Shown one piece after another: positions 15,757 to 24,427 of a stretch of DNA of 64,000 nt. Made by a program: the position numbers and the translations under genes. Numbering within the stretch: the first letter of the stretch is position 1; every line of letters begins with the position of its first letter. The notes below the pieces were generated by a model, which had not been told where the DNA came from, did not search any database, and saw only the letters and a list, made by a program, of their open reading frames with translations. Source of the stretch: an uncultured Eubacteriales bacterium (GTDB lineage Bacteria > Bacillota > Clostridia > Christensenellales > Aristaeellaceae); assembly GCA_902767315.1 (NCBI GenBank), contig CACXHB010000030.1, forward strand, positions 1-64,000. The letters run 5' to 3'.

Positions 15757-17163
15757 TTACAGGCGAATATTCAGCCACTTGCCCTGGCGGATGCGATGGT
15801 ACAGGAGAATTTCCCGCACAAAAGCATCCAGCACAAAGGCGATCCAGGGGCCGGTCATGGCCATTTGCAGGTGCGGAAACGCCTCGTTTACAGGATAGCA
15901 CAGAACATAGGTAAAAATGGGGCGGAGAATGGCCACGCTGATGAGGGAGCAGACGGCTACGTACTTTACGTCGCCCGCGCCCCGCAGACAGCCGGAATAC
16001 ACCACGCGGCCGTTCTGCGGCAGAATGCCCACCACCACCACCAGGAAGGCCAGGGTCGCGCCGTAGATAATGGCCTCGTCGGTGGTGAACAACGCCGCCA
16101 GGGAACGGCGGAACACCAGAATCAGCGCCATCAGCACCAGAGAGGTGACCACGGAAAGCTTGCGGCTGATGCGCACGTTGGCCATGGCCAGGTCCTTTCG
16201 CTTGGCGCCCAGGGACTGACCTACCATGGTAGCCCCTGCGGCGGCGATGCCGTCGCCCAGGGTGAAGGAAAGACCGGTGGTCTGCTGCACGATCTGATAG
16301 GTGGCCATGGCGCTGGTACCGATGCCGGCGATGAGCCGGGCATTAATCAGAAAGCCCAGGCGCAGGAAGACGGATTCCGCCATGGAGGAGGAACCCACCT
16401 TGAACAGGCCGCCCAGGGTAACCCGGTCGAATTTCGGAATGCGGAACCGGAACTGCAGATAACCGTCCGGGCGCATGGAAAACCAGAAGGCGATGACGCA
16501 GGCCACGCAGGTGCCGATGGTGGTGGCCAGGGCCGCGCCCCTGACCCCCATGGCCGGGAAGCCCAGATGGCCGCCGATGAGGCAGTAATTGAAGCAGACG
16601 TTTACCAGATTGGCGGTGATGTTGGTCACCATGGTGATGCGGGTCTGGCCGATGGCCCGCATGGCGGCGCAGAGACAGAGGTTCCAGTAACTGCAGGGGA
16701 AGCCCAGGGCGATGATTTTGAAATAATCCGTAGCCAGGCCTAGGGTTTCTTCATTGGCGCCGGCAAAGCGCATGAAAGGTTCGGCGAAAATGTAGCCCAC
16801 CGCGGCCATGAGGAAGCCCAGCAGCGTCACCACGAACATGGACTGCATCAGGGTGGAATTGGCCCCCGCCCGGTCGTCCGCGCCCTTGCGCCGGGCCACC
16901 AGCGCCGTGGTGCCCACGCACAGGGCCTGGGCCAGAATCAGCAAAATCATGCGGGGCTGGCCGGTGATGCCCACGGCGGCGATGGCCTCCGAACCCAGGG
17001 TGCCCACCATCATGGTGTCCACCGAGCCGATGATGGCCATGAGCGCGCCTTCCACCGTGGCGGGCCAGGCAATGGAGAGATTCTCTTTGTACAGCTCCAT
17101 AAGCGTGGGCTGACTGTTTTCCGGATAATCCTTGATGCCAAAGCAGCGCCTGACAAGATTCAT
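15757..17163 (-). CDS. MATE-family multidrug/organic cation efflux protein
   Basis: A 468-residue membrane protein with about twelve hydrophobic segments. The N-terminal repeat contains ENLSIAWPATVEGALMAIIG and SVDTMMVGTLGSEAIAAVGI; the second contains the equivalent GDGIAAAGATMVGQSLGAKR. These are hallmark MATE (NorM/DinF) sequences, so it exports cationic compounds using a Na+ or H+ gradient. The start at 17163 has GGAAG upstream; the frame extends further upstream without support. Its promoter is divergent from that of the PucR-type regulator, but whether that protein controls it is unknown. Confidence 0.93.
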   Translation of the reverse strand: MNLVRRCFGIKDYPENSQPTLMELYKENLSIAWPATVEGALMAIIGSVDTMMVGTLGSEAIAAVGITGQPRMILLILAQALCVGTTALVARRKGADDRAGANSTLMQSMFVVTLLGFLMAAVGYIFAEPFMRFAGANEETLGLATDYFKIIALGFPCSYWNLCLCAAMRAIGQTRITMVTNITANLVNVCFNYCLIGGHLGFPAMGVRGAALATTIGTCVACVIAFWFSMRPDGYLQFRFRIPKFDRVTLGGLFKVGSSSMAESVFLRLGFLINARLIAGIGTSAMATYQIVQQTTGLSFTLGDGIAAAGATMVGQSLGAKRKDLAMANVRISRKLSVVTSLVLMALILVFRRSLAALFTTDEAIIYGATLAFLVVVVGILPQNGRVVYSGCLRGAGDVKYVAVCSLISVAILRPIFTYVLCYPVNEAFPHLQMAMTGPWIAFVLDAFVREILLYHRIRQGKWLNIRL

Positions 17164-17200
17164 GAAATGGAACACTTCCGTTCGTATACGTATTGTCAAC

Positions 17201-17229
17201 AGTATAACACTTAGCGCATTAACAATCAA
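17201..17229 (-). promoter_or_regulatory. Promoter of the MATE gene
   Basis: Minus strand: TTGATT (17229-17224), 17 bases, TATACT (17206-17201), located 38 bases before the MATE start. Confidence 0.75.
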
Positions 17230-17290
17230 GCGCCGAGGCCCATGGAATTTGGGGCGTACTGATGAATGTTTACAAATAACGATTACAGAG

Positions 17291-17319
17291 TTGACAGGTT
17301 GCACAAAAAATAGTATCAT
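17291..17319 (+). promoter_or_regulatory. Promoter of the PucR-type regulator gene
   Basis: TTGACA (17291-17296), 17 bases, TATCAT (17314-17319). The leader to the gene start at 17437 is about 110 bases, long enough for regulation, but I see no riboswitch-like fold in it. Confidence 0.75.
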
Positions 17320-17436
17320 ATATCAGAAGGAAAGAAAGACAACAGGCCCCGAATGGGGCAAACTCCCGGCTGGAACGCGCGGCGATGGGGAATGGGGACG
17401 CGCGGAAGCGGACAGACGCGGAAAACGGAGGATCAG

Positions 17437-18522
17437 ATGTATCTGGATCACCACGCAGTGCAGCGAATTGCACATATCTTGGAACAAATTGACAACCCCG
17501 CCCTTCTAATGGACGACGGAGGAAACGTGCTTTACCCTGAAGGCGACCAGCGCCACCTGACGCTGCCGGAGGCGGTGCGCAACGATCCTTCCCGGCCCCT
17601 GATTTACGGCGGCGTGACGCTGATCGGCATTCGCCCGGAGCATCTGCCCGGGGAAGAGGGAAGGCTGTATCTCTGCCTTACCGGAGACAGCGGCGACGTG
17701 CGCAATTGCGCGGTGCTGGCCTCGGAATTGATCGGCATGATTTTGAAGGTGGACATCGGCGCGACGGATCGTTCCCAGGCGCTGCGGCTGATTCTGCGGG
17801 GCGAAAACGACGCCGCGGAAATGGAATCTCTGGCGGCGGCGCATGGCTTTGAAATGGACGGGGAACGATGTGTGGTGTGCCTGTATTCCCGCACGCTGAC
17901 CTGCGACCAGATTTCCCAGCAGCTTTCCGAGGTGTTGGACGCGGAAAGGGATATGTTTACGGACATGAGCCGGCACAGCGTGGCGGTGGTGCGCCAGCTG
18001 CCCCGGGAAAGCAGCTTTGAGGATTTGCAGAAATTGCCCGCGGATTTGGAAAACGCGTTTGCCGAGGCGGATATGGACGTGCTCATCGGCGTATCCGATC
18101 CCCGGGAGAACCTGACCCAGCTGCCGGCGGCCATGGCCGAGGCACGGGAGGCCATCAACGTGGGCAGTCATTTTCGGGCGGACGAGCGGGTGTTTCTGTA
18201 TCGCAGGCTTCTGCTGGAACGCTTTCTGGCCACCATTCCCAACGAAGCCGGAGCCGCTTACGGCGCGCGAATCTTCAACGTGCAGACGGCGCGGCTGTTC
18301 AACGAGGAAATGGTGCACACCATAGAGGTGTTTTTCAAAAACAACCTGAACCTTTCCGAAGCCGCCCGGAAGCTGTATATTCACAGAAACACGCTGGTTT
18401 ACCGGCTGGAAAAGGTGCAGCGGCTCACGGGATTTGACCTGCGCCAGTTCGACGACGCGGTGACCTTTAAACTGATGATGCTGCTCAACCGCAGCGGCAA
18501 CGCCCCGAAGATACGAATCTGA
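17437..18522 (+). CDS. PucR/CdaR-type helix-turn-helix regulator
   Basis: A 361-residue putative transcription factor. The C-terminal 60 residues (FFKNNLNLSEAARKLYIHR, then NTLVYRLEKVQRLTGFDLRQ) are the HTH_30 domain found in PucR, CdaR and related activators of catabolic genes. The central region (about 110-290) resembles the GGDEF-like fold common in this class, and the N-terminal 100 residues are a possible ligand-sensing domain. The start at 17437 is supported by GGAGG five bases upstream; earlier in-frame starts lack a site. It is followed after 28 bases by the S41 protease gene. Confidence 0.85.
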   Translation: MYLDHHAVQRIAHILEQIDNPALLMDDGGNVLYPEGDQRHLTLPEAVRNDPSRPLIYGGVTLIGIRPEHLPGEEGRLYLCLTGDSGDVRNCAVLASELIGMILKVDIGATDRSQALRLILRGENDAAEMESLAAAHGFEMDGERCVVCLYSRTLTCDQISQQLSEVLDAERDMFTDMSRHSVAVVRQLPRESSFEDLQKLPADLENAFAEADMDVLIGVSDPRENLTQLPAAMAEAREAINVGSHFRADERVFLYRRLLLERFLATIPNEAGAAYGARIFNVQTARLFNEEMVHTIEVFFKNNLNLSEAARKLYIHRNTLVYRLEKVQRLTGFDLRQFDDAVTFKLMMLLNRSGNAPKIRI

Positions 18523-18550
18523 CCAGACACAAAAGGGAGGACGACGGAAA

Positions 18551-19774
18551 ATGAAAAGACGCTTGACAGCGGTGGCCGCGGTGATTTGGGCGCTGGTTCT
18601 GGTGGCGGTGGCTTCCTCCACCATTACGATGATGGCCACCGGCGGCGTGGGCAACGCCTCCGGCCGCGCCATTACCGACGAGGAACAGGCGATATTGGAT
18701 CGCTATTCCCGGTTGGAGGACGTGCGCAAGACCATTACCGACCAATATTATGAAGAAGTGGACCAGGATACCCTGGTGCAGGGCGCCATCGACGGCATGC
18801 TGGCCTCGCTGGACGACCCCTACACCTTCTATTACACCGTGGACGACATGGCCGCCCGGGAGGAATCCACCTACGGCAATTACAAGGGCGTGGGCATGAG
18901 CGTGCAGATGGACGGCGAAGGTGCCATTAACGTGGTGCGGGTGTTCGCCAATTCTCCCGCGGAAAAGGCGGGCGTGCTTTCCGGCGACAAGCTTATCGCC
19001 ATCGACGGCGTGACGCTGAACATTCAGAATTACAAGGATCTGGACGAAGCGGTGGACATGATCCGCGGCGTGGCGGACACGGAAGTCACCCTGTCCTTCC
19101 TGCGGAACGGCGAGCCTTTGGAGCTGCAGGTTACCCGCGGCGACGTGCAGATCAATTACGTGGAATATCAGCTCATCGACGATATCGGATATGTGCGGAT
19201 TTACGAATTCGAATCCACCACGGCCCAGGATTTCATCAAGGCGCTGGACTATTTCAAGGAGCAGAAGGTTTCCGGCGTGATAATCGACTTGCGGGATAAC
19301 CCCGGCGGGCTGCTGTCCTCCGTGGTGACCATTGCCGACCAGATTCTGCCCAAGGGCCGCATTGTGTACACCGAGGACCGGGCGGGCGACGTGTCTTCCT
19401 ATTATTCCTCCGACGAATATTGGGACATTCCGCTGGCAGTGCTGATTAACGGCAATTCCGCCTCCGCTTCCGAAATTCTGGCGGCCTCCGTGCAGGATTA
19501 TGAGCGGGGCACCCTGGTGGGCACCACTTCCTTCGGCAAGGGCATCGTGCAATTGCTGGTGACCTATCCCGACGGCGCGGGCATGCAGTACACCGAATCC
19601 CGTTATTTCACCCCCAGCGGCCGCAGTATCCACAAAGTGGGCGTGGAGCCGGACGTGACGGTGGAATTGGACGAGGATTACGACGCGTCCATCCGCGGGG
19701 TGAACGTGGAAAACGACAACCAGCTGGAAACCGCGCTGGAGACCCTGCGCAAGGAAATTGAATCCGGAAAATAA
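18551..19774 (+). CDS. S41-family C-terminal processing protease (CtpA-like)
   Basis: A 407-residue membrane-anchored serine protease. One N-terminal membrane helix (about residues 9-30) is followed by a PDZ domain (about 100-185, with SPAEKAGVLSGDKLIAIDGV) and the peptidase core. IDLRDNPGGLLSSVV (about 244-258) is the substrate-binding strand, the catalytic Ser lies in NGNSASASEILAA (about 302-314) and the catalytic Lys in SFGKGIVQ (about 330). Such proteases cleave the C-termini of exported proteins. Its GGAGG site is 8 bases from ATG. Confidence 0.93.
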   Translation: MKRRLTAVAAVIWALVLVAVASSTITMMATGGVGNASGRAITDEEQAILDRYSRLEDVRKTITDQYYEEVDQDTLVQGAIDGMLASLDDPYTFYYTVDDMAAREESTYGNYKGVGMSVQMDGEGAINVVRVFANSPAEKAGVLSGDKLIAIDGVTLNIQNYKDLDEAVDMIRGVADTEVTLSFLRNGEPLELQVTRGDVQINYVEYQLIDDIGYVRIYEFESTTAQDFIKALDYFKEQKVSGVIIDLRDNPGGLLSSVVTIADQILPKGRIVYTEDRAGDVSSYYSSDEYWDIPLAVLINGNSASASEILAASVQDYERGTLVGTTSFGKGIVQLLVTYPDGAGMQYTESRYFTPSGRSIHKVGVEPDVTVELDEDYDASIRGVNVENDNQLETALETLRKEIESGK

Positions 19775-19785
19775 AAAGGCTTTCA

Positions 19786-19821
19786 GGGCCGCGCTTGAAA
19801 TGGAATGTTCAGGCGCGGCCC
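19786..19821 (+). terminator. GC-rich hairpin after the protease gene
   Basis: GGGCCGCGC plus TTGAA pairs with TTCAG plus GCGCGGCCC around an 8-base loop. There is no U-tract. It excludes ATG 19805 as the start of the next gene because that codon lies inside the loop. Confidence 0.65.
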
Positions 19822-19846
19822 GGATACTATATGGGAGGCGGACTGT

Positions 19847-20599
19847 TTGAAGGATACCTGGAATCCATGGCACGGATGCAGGAAAATCAGCGAAGGCTGC
19901 GCCCATTGCTATATGTACCGAAGAGATTTGTCCGTGGGACGGGATCCCACGCAGATCGAAAAGACGGCGGATTTTGCGCTGCCCATGAAAAAGGGCAAAA
20001 ACGGATGGAAAATTCCGGACGGCAGCAGCATTTTCACCTGCATGACCTCGGATTTTTTTCTGGAACAGGCCGATTCCTGGCGGGCGGAGGCCTGGGAGAT
20101 GATACGCGTCCGGAAAAGCGTGCATTTTTTCATCATCACCAAGCGGGTGCTGCGCATTGGCGCGTGCCTGCCGCCGGACTGGGGAGAAGGTTGGGAGAAC
20201 GTTTCCATCGGCGCAACGGCCGAAAATCAGAAACGGCTGGATCAGCGGCTGGACGAATTTCTGGCGCTGCCCCTGAAGCATCGATTCCTCGTTTGCGAGC
20301 CCATGCTGGGGAACATGGACGCGGAAAAATATCTGGCCACGGGGAAAATTCGGCGGGTCATCGCCGGGGGTGAATCCGGCCCGGAGGCCCAGGAGCTGGA
20401 CTACGACTGGGTGCTGAACTTGCGGGAACAATGCCTGCGCACCCGCACGGATTTTCACTTCAAGCAAACCGGCGCGAATTTTATCAAGGATGGGAAACGA
20501 TATCGCCTGGAGCGGGCGCTGCAAATGCCTCAGGCCCGGCGGGCGAGGATTGATTTATCATGGGAAAAGGACGACGAAGGAGGAACACGCATGGGGTAA
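19847..20599 (+). CDS. DUF5131 (phage Gp37/Gp68-like) family protein
   Basis: A 250-residue protein of the family first noted as phage Gp37/Gp68. The N-terminal WNPWHGCRKISEGCAHCY (about residues 5-22) carries three cysteines in an arrangement that recalls radical-SAM-like metal sites, but a role is not established. Downstream, TCMTSDFFLEQ, FFIITKR and IAGGESGPEAQELDYDWV are further conserved blocks of the family. I chose TTG 19847 because GGGAGG lies seven bases upstream; the earlier ATG at 19805 lies in a terminator loop. It stops at 20599 in the sequence ATG GGG TAA just after an AAGGAGG site. Confidence 0.8.
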   Translation: MKDTWNPWHGCRKISEGCAHCYMYRRDLSVGRDPTQIEKTADFALPMKKGKNGWKIPDGSSIFTCMTSDFFLEQADSWRAEAWEMIRVRKSVHFFIITKRVLRIGACLPPDWGEGWENVSIGATAENQKRLDQRLDEFLALPLKHRFLVCEPMLGNMDAEKYLATGKIRRVIAGGESGPEAQELDYDWVLNLREQCLRTRTDFHFKQTGANFIKDGKRYRLERALQMPQARRARIDLSWEKDDEGGTRMG

Positions 20600-21420
20600 T
20601 ATCGCATCTGGAGATTCTTCACACAGACACCCTGGAGGTCACGCCGGTGGCGGATTTCCCGGAACGAATCGAGGCGCCCAACTGGCTGGCGGACGATCGG
20701 CTGCTTTACAACGCGGAGGGACGGCTTTTCACCATTGAGATTGCCACCGGCAGGGTTGCGCCGGTGGACACGGGCAGCTGCGTCCGGTGCAACAACGACC
20801 ACGTGGTTTCCCGGGATGGGCGCACGCTGGGCATCAGCTGCGCCGGAGCGCAGGGCCATTCTCAGGTGTATGTGCTGCCCCTGTCCGGCGGCGAGCCGCG
20901 ATTGGTGACGGAAAAGGCGCCTTCCTATCTCCACGGCATTTCTCCGGACGGCAGGCGGCTGGCCTATTGCGCCAGCAGAGACGGGGAATTCGACGTGTAT
21001 GACATTGCCGTTTCCGGCGGCGAGGAGCGGCGGCTGACCACGGCTCCGGGGCTGGACGACGGCCCGGAATATACTCCGGACGGCAAGTACATCTGGTTTA
21101 ATTCCGTGCGGGCGGGTAAGATGCAGATTTTCCGCATGACCGCCGATGGAGAACAGCAGACGCGGATGACCTTTACCCAGCGCAACGAATGGTTCCCGCA
21201 CATTTCCCCGGACGGGCAGCGAGTGGCGTATCTTTCCTACGGGCCGGAAGTGGACCCAGGGGCGCACCCGCCGGGAAAGGACGTGGAATTGCACGTGATG
21301 AACATCGACGGCACCGGCGACCGGAAGCTGCGCTCGCTCTTCGGCGGCCAGGGAACGCTGAATGTGAATTCCTGGGCCCCCGACAGCGCGCGGATCGCCT
21401 ACGTCCGTTACGAAGAATAA
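20560..21420 (+). CDS. TolB-like WD40/PD40 beta-propeller protein
   Basis: About 287 residues containing repeated propeller blades: CAGAQGHSQVYVLPLSGGEP, GISPDGRRLAYCASRDGEFD, and YTPDGKYIWFNSVRAGKMQI. These are PD40 motifs as in TolB and prolyl-oligopeptidase propellers. No signal peptide is visible, so a cytoplasmic protein is likely; partners are unknown. The start is unresolved: ATG 20560 overlaps the DUF5131 gene by 40 bases and has no ribosome site, while the good AAGGAGG site at 20577-20583 points to ATG 20591, which is in the wrong frame and stops after two codons. Confidence 0.8.
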   Translation: MGKGRRRRNTHGVISHLEILHTDTLEVTPVADFPERIEAPNWLADDRLLYNAEGRLFTIEIATGRVAPVDTGSCVRCNNDHVVSRDGRTLGISCAGAQGHSQVYVLPLSGGEPRLVTEKAPSYLHGISPDGRRLAYCASRDGEFDVYDIAVSGGEERRLTTAPGLDDGPEYTPDGKYIWFNSVRAGKMQIFRMTADGEQQTRMTFTQRNEWFPHISPDGQRVAYLSYGPEVDPGAHPPGKDVELHVMNIDGTGDRKLRSLFGGQGTLNVNSWAPDSARIAYVRYEE

Positions 21421-21500
21421 TCGCGGAAAACTGCATAGGCGGGGGCTTTTGCGGGCAAGATAGGAGAGCCGAAAGGCAGAGAAAACTGGAGGTGGAGATC

Positions 21501-21677
21501 ATGTCTCAGAAAAAGCCCAACAATAACATTCGCTGCCGGGTTCAGAGCTGCGAATACCATTGCGAAAACTGCGATTACTGCTCCCTGAGTTCCATTCAGG
21601 TGGAGCCCTGTCAGGATTGCCATACGGGCAACGCGGCAGGCGAAAGCATGTGCGGCAGCTATCATTGCTGCAAGTAA
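21501..21677 (+). CDS. DUF1540 cysteine-rich small protein
   Basis: A 58-residue protein with ten cysteines in CRVQSCEYHCENCDYC, EPCQDC and CGSYHCC, the layout of DUF1540 proteins of Clostridia and Bacilli, which are thought to bind metal. The start at 21501 is chosen on GGAGGTGGAGATC upstream; the frame is open much further upstream but only as the shadow of the propeller gene. A strong terminator follows, so it is probably the last gene of its transcript. Confidence 0.85.
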   Translation: MSQKKPNNNIRCRVQSCEYHCENCDYCSLSSIQVEPCQDCHTGNAAGESMCGSYHCCK

Positions 21678-21684
21678 ATGAAAA

Positions 21685-21717
21685 GGGCGCGGGGGTAAAA
21701 CCTCGCGCCTGTTTTTT
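21685..21717 (+). terminator. Rho-independent terminator after the DUF1540 gene
   Basis: GGCGCG (21686-21691) and CGCGCC (21704-21709), extended by inner G-C pairs around a TAAAA loop, followed by TGTTTTTT. Confidence 0.85.
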
Positions 21718-21727
21718 GCGTAAAAAA

Positions 21728-22417
21728 TTATTCGCCCATGAGATCCCGCACCACGGCTCCGGCCAGAACGAGCCCCGCGGCGGAGGGCACAAAGGAGATG
21801 CTGGAAGGAAGCCGGGGATCGCCGGCGGGAACGGCGGGGGATTCCTGGGAATAAACCACCTTCAGGTGTTCCACGCCGCGCTTTTTCAATTCCCGGCGCA
21901 TAACCCGGGCAAGGGGACAGACGCTGGTTTTGGAAATGTCCGATACCTGAAACCGGGTGGGATCCAGTTTATTGCCGGCTCCCATGGCGCTGATTACCGG
22001 CACGCCTGCGGCGGCGCAGCGGGTGATGAGCAGAATTTTGGAGGTCACGCTGTCGATGGCGTCCACCACATAATCAAATTTGGACAGATCGATTTCGTCG
22101 GCGGTCTGCGCGTCGTAAAACATTTGAAGCGCAGTCACGTCCGCGTGGGGGTTGATGTCCAGGGCGCGGCGGGCCATGACCTGGCACTTGGGCTGGCCCA
22201 CGGTGGAATGGGTGGCAACCAGCTGCCGGTTGATATTGGTCACGTCCACCACATCCGCATCGATGAACGTCAGTTTCCCTACGCCGGCGCGGCACAACGC
22301 CTCTGCCACAAAGGAGCCCACGCCGCCCACCCCAAAGATGGCCACGGCGGAATCCAGCAGGCGGCGCTGACGCGTTTCGCCAATCAGCCGAACCGTGCGT
22401 TCAAATTGCTTTTCCAA
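21728..22417 (-). CDS. tcdA: tRNA threonylcarbamoyladenosine dehydratase
   Basis: A 229-residue E1/ThiF-like enzyme that cyclises the t6A base at position 37 of tRNAs using ATP. The nucleotide-binding loop GVGGVGSFVAEAL lies at about residues 29-41, followed by IDADVVDVTNINRQL (about 51-65) and VVDAIDSVTSKILLI (about 116-130), all typical of TcdA/YgdL. The C-terminus contains DPTRFQVSDISKTSVCPLAR, as in the family. It starts at TTG 22417, supported by the strong AGAGGTGATC site. It lies 34 bases after the AraC-type gene on the same strand. Confidence 0.9.
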   Translation of the reverse strand: MEKQFERTVRLIGETRQRRLLDSAVAIFGVGGVGSFVAEALCRAGVGKLTFIDADVVDVTNINRQLVATHSTVGQPKCQVMARRALDINPHADVTALQMFYDAQTADEIDLSKFDYVVDAIDSVTSKILLITRCAAAGVPVISAMGAGNKLDPTRFQVSDISKTSVCPLARVMRRELKKRGVEHLKVVYSQESPAVPAGDPRLPSSISFVPSAAGLVLAGAVVRDLMGE

Positions 22418-22451
22418 GGAAGATCACCTCTTTTTCAGTATAACAGGCCTG

Positions 22452-23360
22452 TCAAGAATCCGGTCGCTCCTGGGGCGGCAGCACGGTCATGGACTGCACT
22501 GAGCGCAGATATTCCCGAGGGGACATGCCCACCAGCGCCCGAAAGGTGCGGGAAAAATAGTGCACCGAGGAAAAACCCGTGGCGGCGGCGATGGTGGTCA
22601 TGCTCATGCGCCCTTCGCGAATCAGCTCCCGGGCCCGTTCCACCCGGCGTTCCCGGCAGTAGGCGGCCACGCTTTTCCCCGTGGCCCGGCGGCAGAGCCG
22701 TTCCAGATGGGCGGGGCTGACTCCGGCGCAGGCGGAGAGAATTTCCAGACTCAGGTACGCGTCCATATGACGTTCGATATATTGCGCCGCCGGCGTGAAG
22801 TATTCCACCCCCAGGTCCCGATCCCGCTGCTCCCAGGGGCGCGGGGCCTTCAGCCGGGTCAGCCGCAGCATCTGAATCAGAAAGGTCTCCAGCAACAGTA
22901 CGATGTATTCCTCCGCGCCGAATTCTCCGCCGCCGGAGGGAATCAGCTTCAGAAAGCCCGGATCCCCCAGATCGTTGGCGTAGGCCTCCCGGGCCTCGGT
23001 GATGATGGAAGAGAGCAATTGGCGCTGGGTTACGCCGATGCTCCGGGGCCCGCCGGCCAGAGACGCCAGGACGGGGGAGGAACAGGAGAAGGAAATCACG
23101 ATGGCATTGGCCGCCCGGTTTGCGTCGGCCTCCACGGCGTGAAACTGCCCCGGGGGATGGAAAAAAATCTGCCCCTGCCGAAGCGGATAACGTTCCTCTC
23201 CGGCGGTGACGGTCATTTCCCCCCGATCGGCGTAGATGAATTCCCAAAAGGGATGGCTTTCCCCCTGAAAACGGTATCCGGCGTAATATTCGAGATAGTG
23301 AATGGTATACAGCTCCTGCACGACGATTTCCCGTGCGACGGGCGTTGGCGCGTAACGCAT
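22452..23360 (-). CDS. AraC-family transcriptional regulator with cupin sensor domain
   Basis: A 302-residue regulator. The N-terminal half has a cupin sensor (YHLEYYAGYRFQGESHPF-like region read as IHYLEYYAGYRF, then RQGQIFFHPPGQFHAVEA), which normally binds sugars. The C-terminal 100 residues are two helix-turn-helix motifs (LEILSACAGVSPAHLERLCR and MTTIAAATGFSSVHYFSRTF). GGAGGAGCGCC precedes ATG 23360. It is divergent from the ROK kinase gene, which is its likely target. Confidence 0.92.
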   Translation of the reverse strand: MRYAPTPVAREIVVQELYTIHYLEYYAGYRFQGESHPFWEFIYADRGEMTVTAGEERYPLRQGQIFFHPPGQFHAVEADANRAANAIVISFSCSSPVLASLAGGPRSIGVTQRQLLSSIITEAREAYANDLGDPGFLKLIPSGGGEFGAEEYIVLLLETFLIQMLRLTRLKAPRPWEQRDRDLGVEYFTPAAQYIERHMDAYLSLEILSACAGVSPAHLERLCRRATGKSVAAYCRERRVERARELIREGRMSMTTIAAATGFSSVHYFSRTFRALVGMSPREYLRSVQSMTVLPPQERPDS

Positions 23361-23481
23361 GGCGCTCCTCCAAGAATGCGCAAAAAAGGCAACTATATGC
23401 GCGGATTATGCAACGACAGAATAACACATTCCGGTTAAAATGGTACTGACAAAAGCGTTATCAATGCGGGAGGAAACGAAT

Positions 23482-24360
23482 ATGCGGATCGCGGGAATCG
23501 ACATCGGCGGCACCAGCATTAAATTGGGCGTGTTCGATACCAGCCTGGGTCTGGTGGCCACGGAAAAGATCATGACCGGCGACGCCGACCCCGAAAAGAT
23601 GGCCGACGGCATTGCGGAATTTGTGAACCGTTCTCAGGTGGAATTGTGCGGCGTGGGCACGGCGGGCAACGTCAATTCCCGGGAAGGACTGGTCACGGCG
23701 GACAACCTGCGCTGGAACCGGGTGCCCCTGCGAGACATGCTGGCGGAACGGGTGAACATGCGCGTGTGGGTGGACAACGACGCAAACGCCGCGCTGATGG
23801 CGGAATTTTACGACGGTGCGTGTCGGGGCGTGGAAACGGCGGTACAGATCACTCTGGGCACCGGCGTAGGCGGCGCGGCCATTATCAACGGCCATCCCTG
23901 GCGGGGACACACCAACACCGCCTGCGAATTCGGCCATATTATTACCCACGCGGACGGATTGCAGTGCGCCTGCGGCCACAAAGGATGCTTTGAGGCCTAT
24001 GCCTCCGCCAAGGCGCTTTTGCGGATCACCGGGGCAGAAACCGTGCCCCAGATCATGAGCGCCCTGGACGCGGGAGACGAAACCATGCGGAAACGGTTCG
24101 CGGAGTACATTCACGAACTGAGCATCGGCATGACCTCCATCATCATGACCTTTGCCCCTCAGGTGTTCGTCATCGGCGGCGGACTGGCGGGCATGGGCGA
24201 CCGGCTGCTGCTGCCCATTCGCGCGGAGCTGGATCGAACTTTCGCCCATCATCCGGAATACCTCACCTGCGGCATTCATCTGGCGAAGCATGGCAACGAC
24301 GCGGGCATGATCGGCGCGGCCATGCTGGCCCTGGAAATGGGCGGCAGCACCGCACGATAA
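23482..24360 (+). CDS. ROK-family sugar kinase
   Basis: A 292-residue protein. The ATP phosphate loop GIDIGGTSIKLGVFD (about residues 4-18) opens the sequence, VWVDNDANAAL (about 95-105) provides the catalytic Asp, and CACGHKGCFEAYAS (about 163-176) is the zinc-binding ROK signature preceded by CEFGHIIT. With no N-terminal helix-turn-helix it is a kinase and not a repressor; glucose, N-acetylmannosamine or another hexose could be the substrate. The start at 23482 follows GGGAGGAAACGAAT; the earlier ATG at 23440 lacks a site. It is probably controlled by the divergent AraC protein. Confidence 0.9.
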   Translation: MRIAGIDIGGTSIKLGVFDTSLGLVATEKIMTGDADPEKMADGIAEFVNRSQVELCGVGTAGNVNSREGLVTADNLRWNRVPLRDMLAERVNMRVWVDNDANAALMAEFYDGACRGVETAVQITLGTGVGGAAIINGHPWRGHTNTACEFGHIITHADGLQCACGHKGCFEAYASAKALLRITGAETVPQIMSALDAGDETMRKRFAEYIHELSIGMTSIIMTFAPQVFVIGGGLAGMGDRLLLPIRAELDRTFAHHPEYLTCGIHLAKHGNDAGMIGAAMLALEMGGSTAR

Positions 24361-24378
24361 AAAAAGAATAAAAATTTC

Positions 24379-24407
24379 AAGGGCGTATGCGGTTGGCATA
24401 CGCCCTT
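24379..24407. terminator. Bidirectional terminator between ROK kinase and ABC exporter genes
   Basis: AAGGGCGTATGC (24379-24390) pairs perfectly with GCATACGCCCTT (24396-24407). On the minus strand it is followed by GAAATTTTTATTCTTTTTT, giving a good U-rich tail for the ABC operon. Confidence 0.88.
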
Positions 24408-24427
24408 TACGATGGGGAAAAACGATT

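Noticed and set aside
17320-17436. Possible riboswitch in the leader of the PucR-type gene
   Set aside because: No conserved riboswitch core or terminator hairpin could be recognised in this 117-base leader.
18485-20524. Minus-strand open frame of 679 codons
   Set aside because: Antisense to the S41 protease and DUF5131 genes, both well supported.
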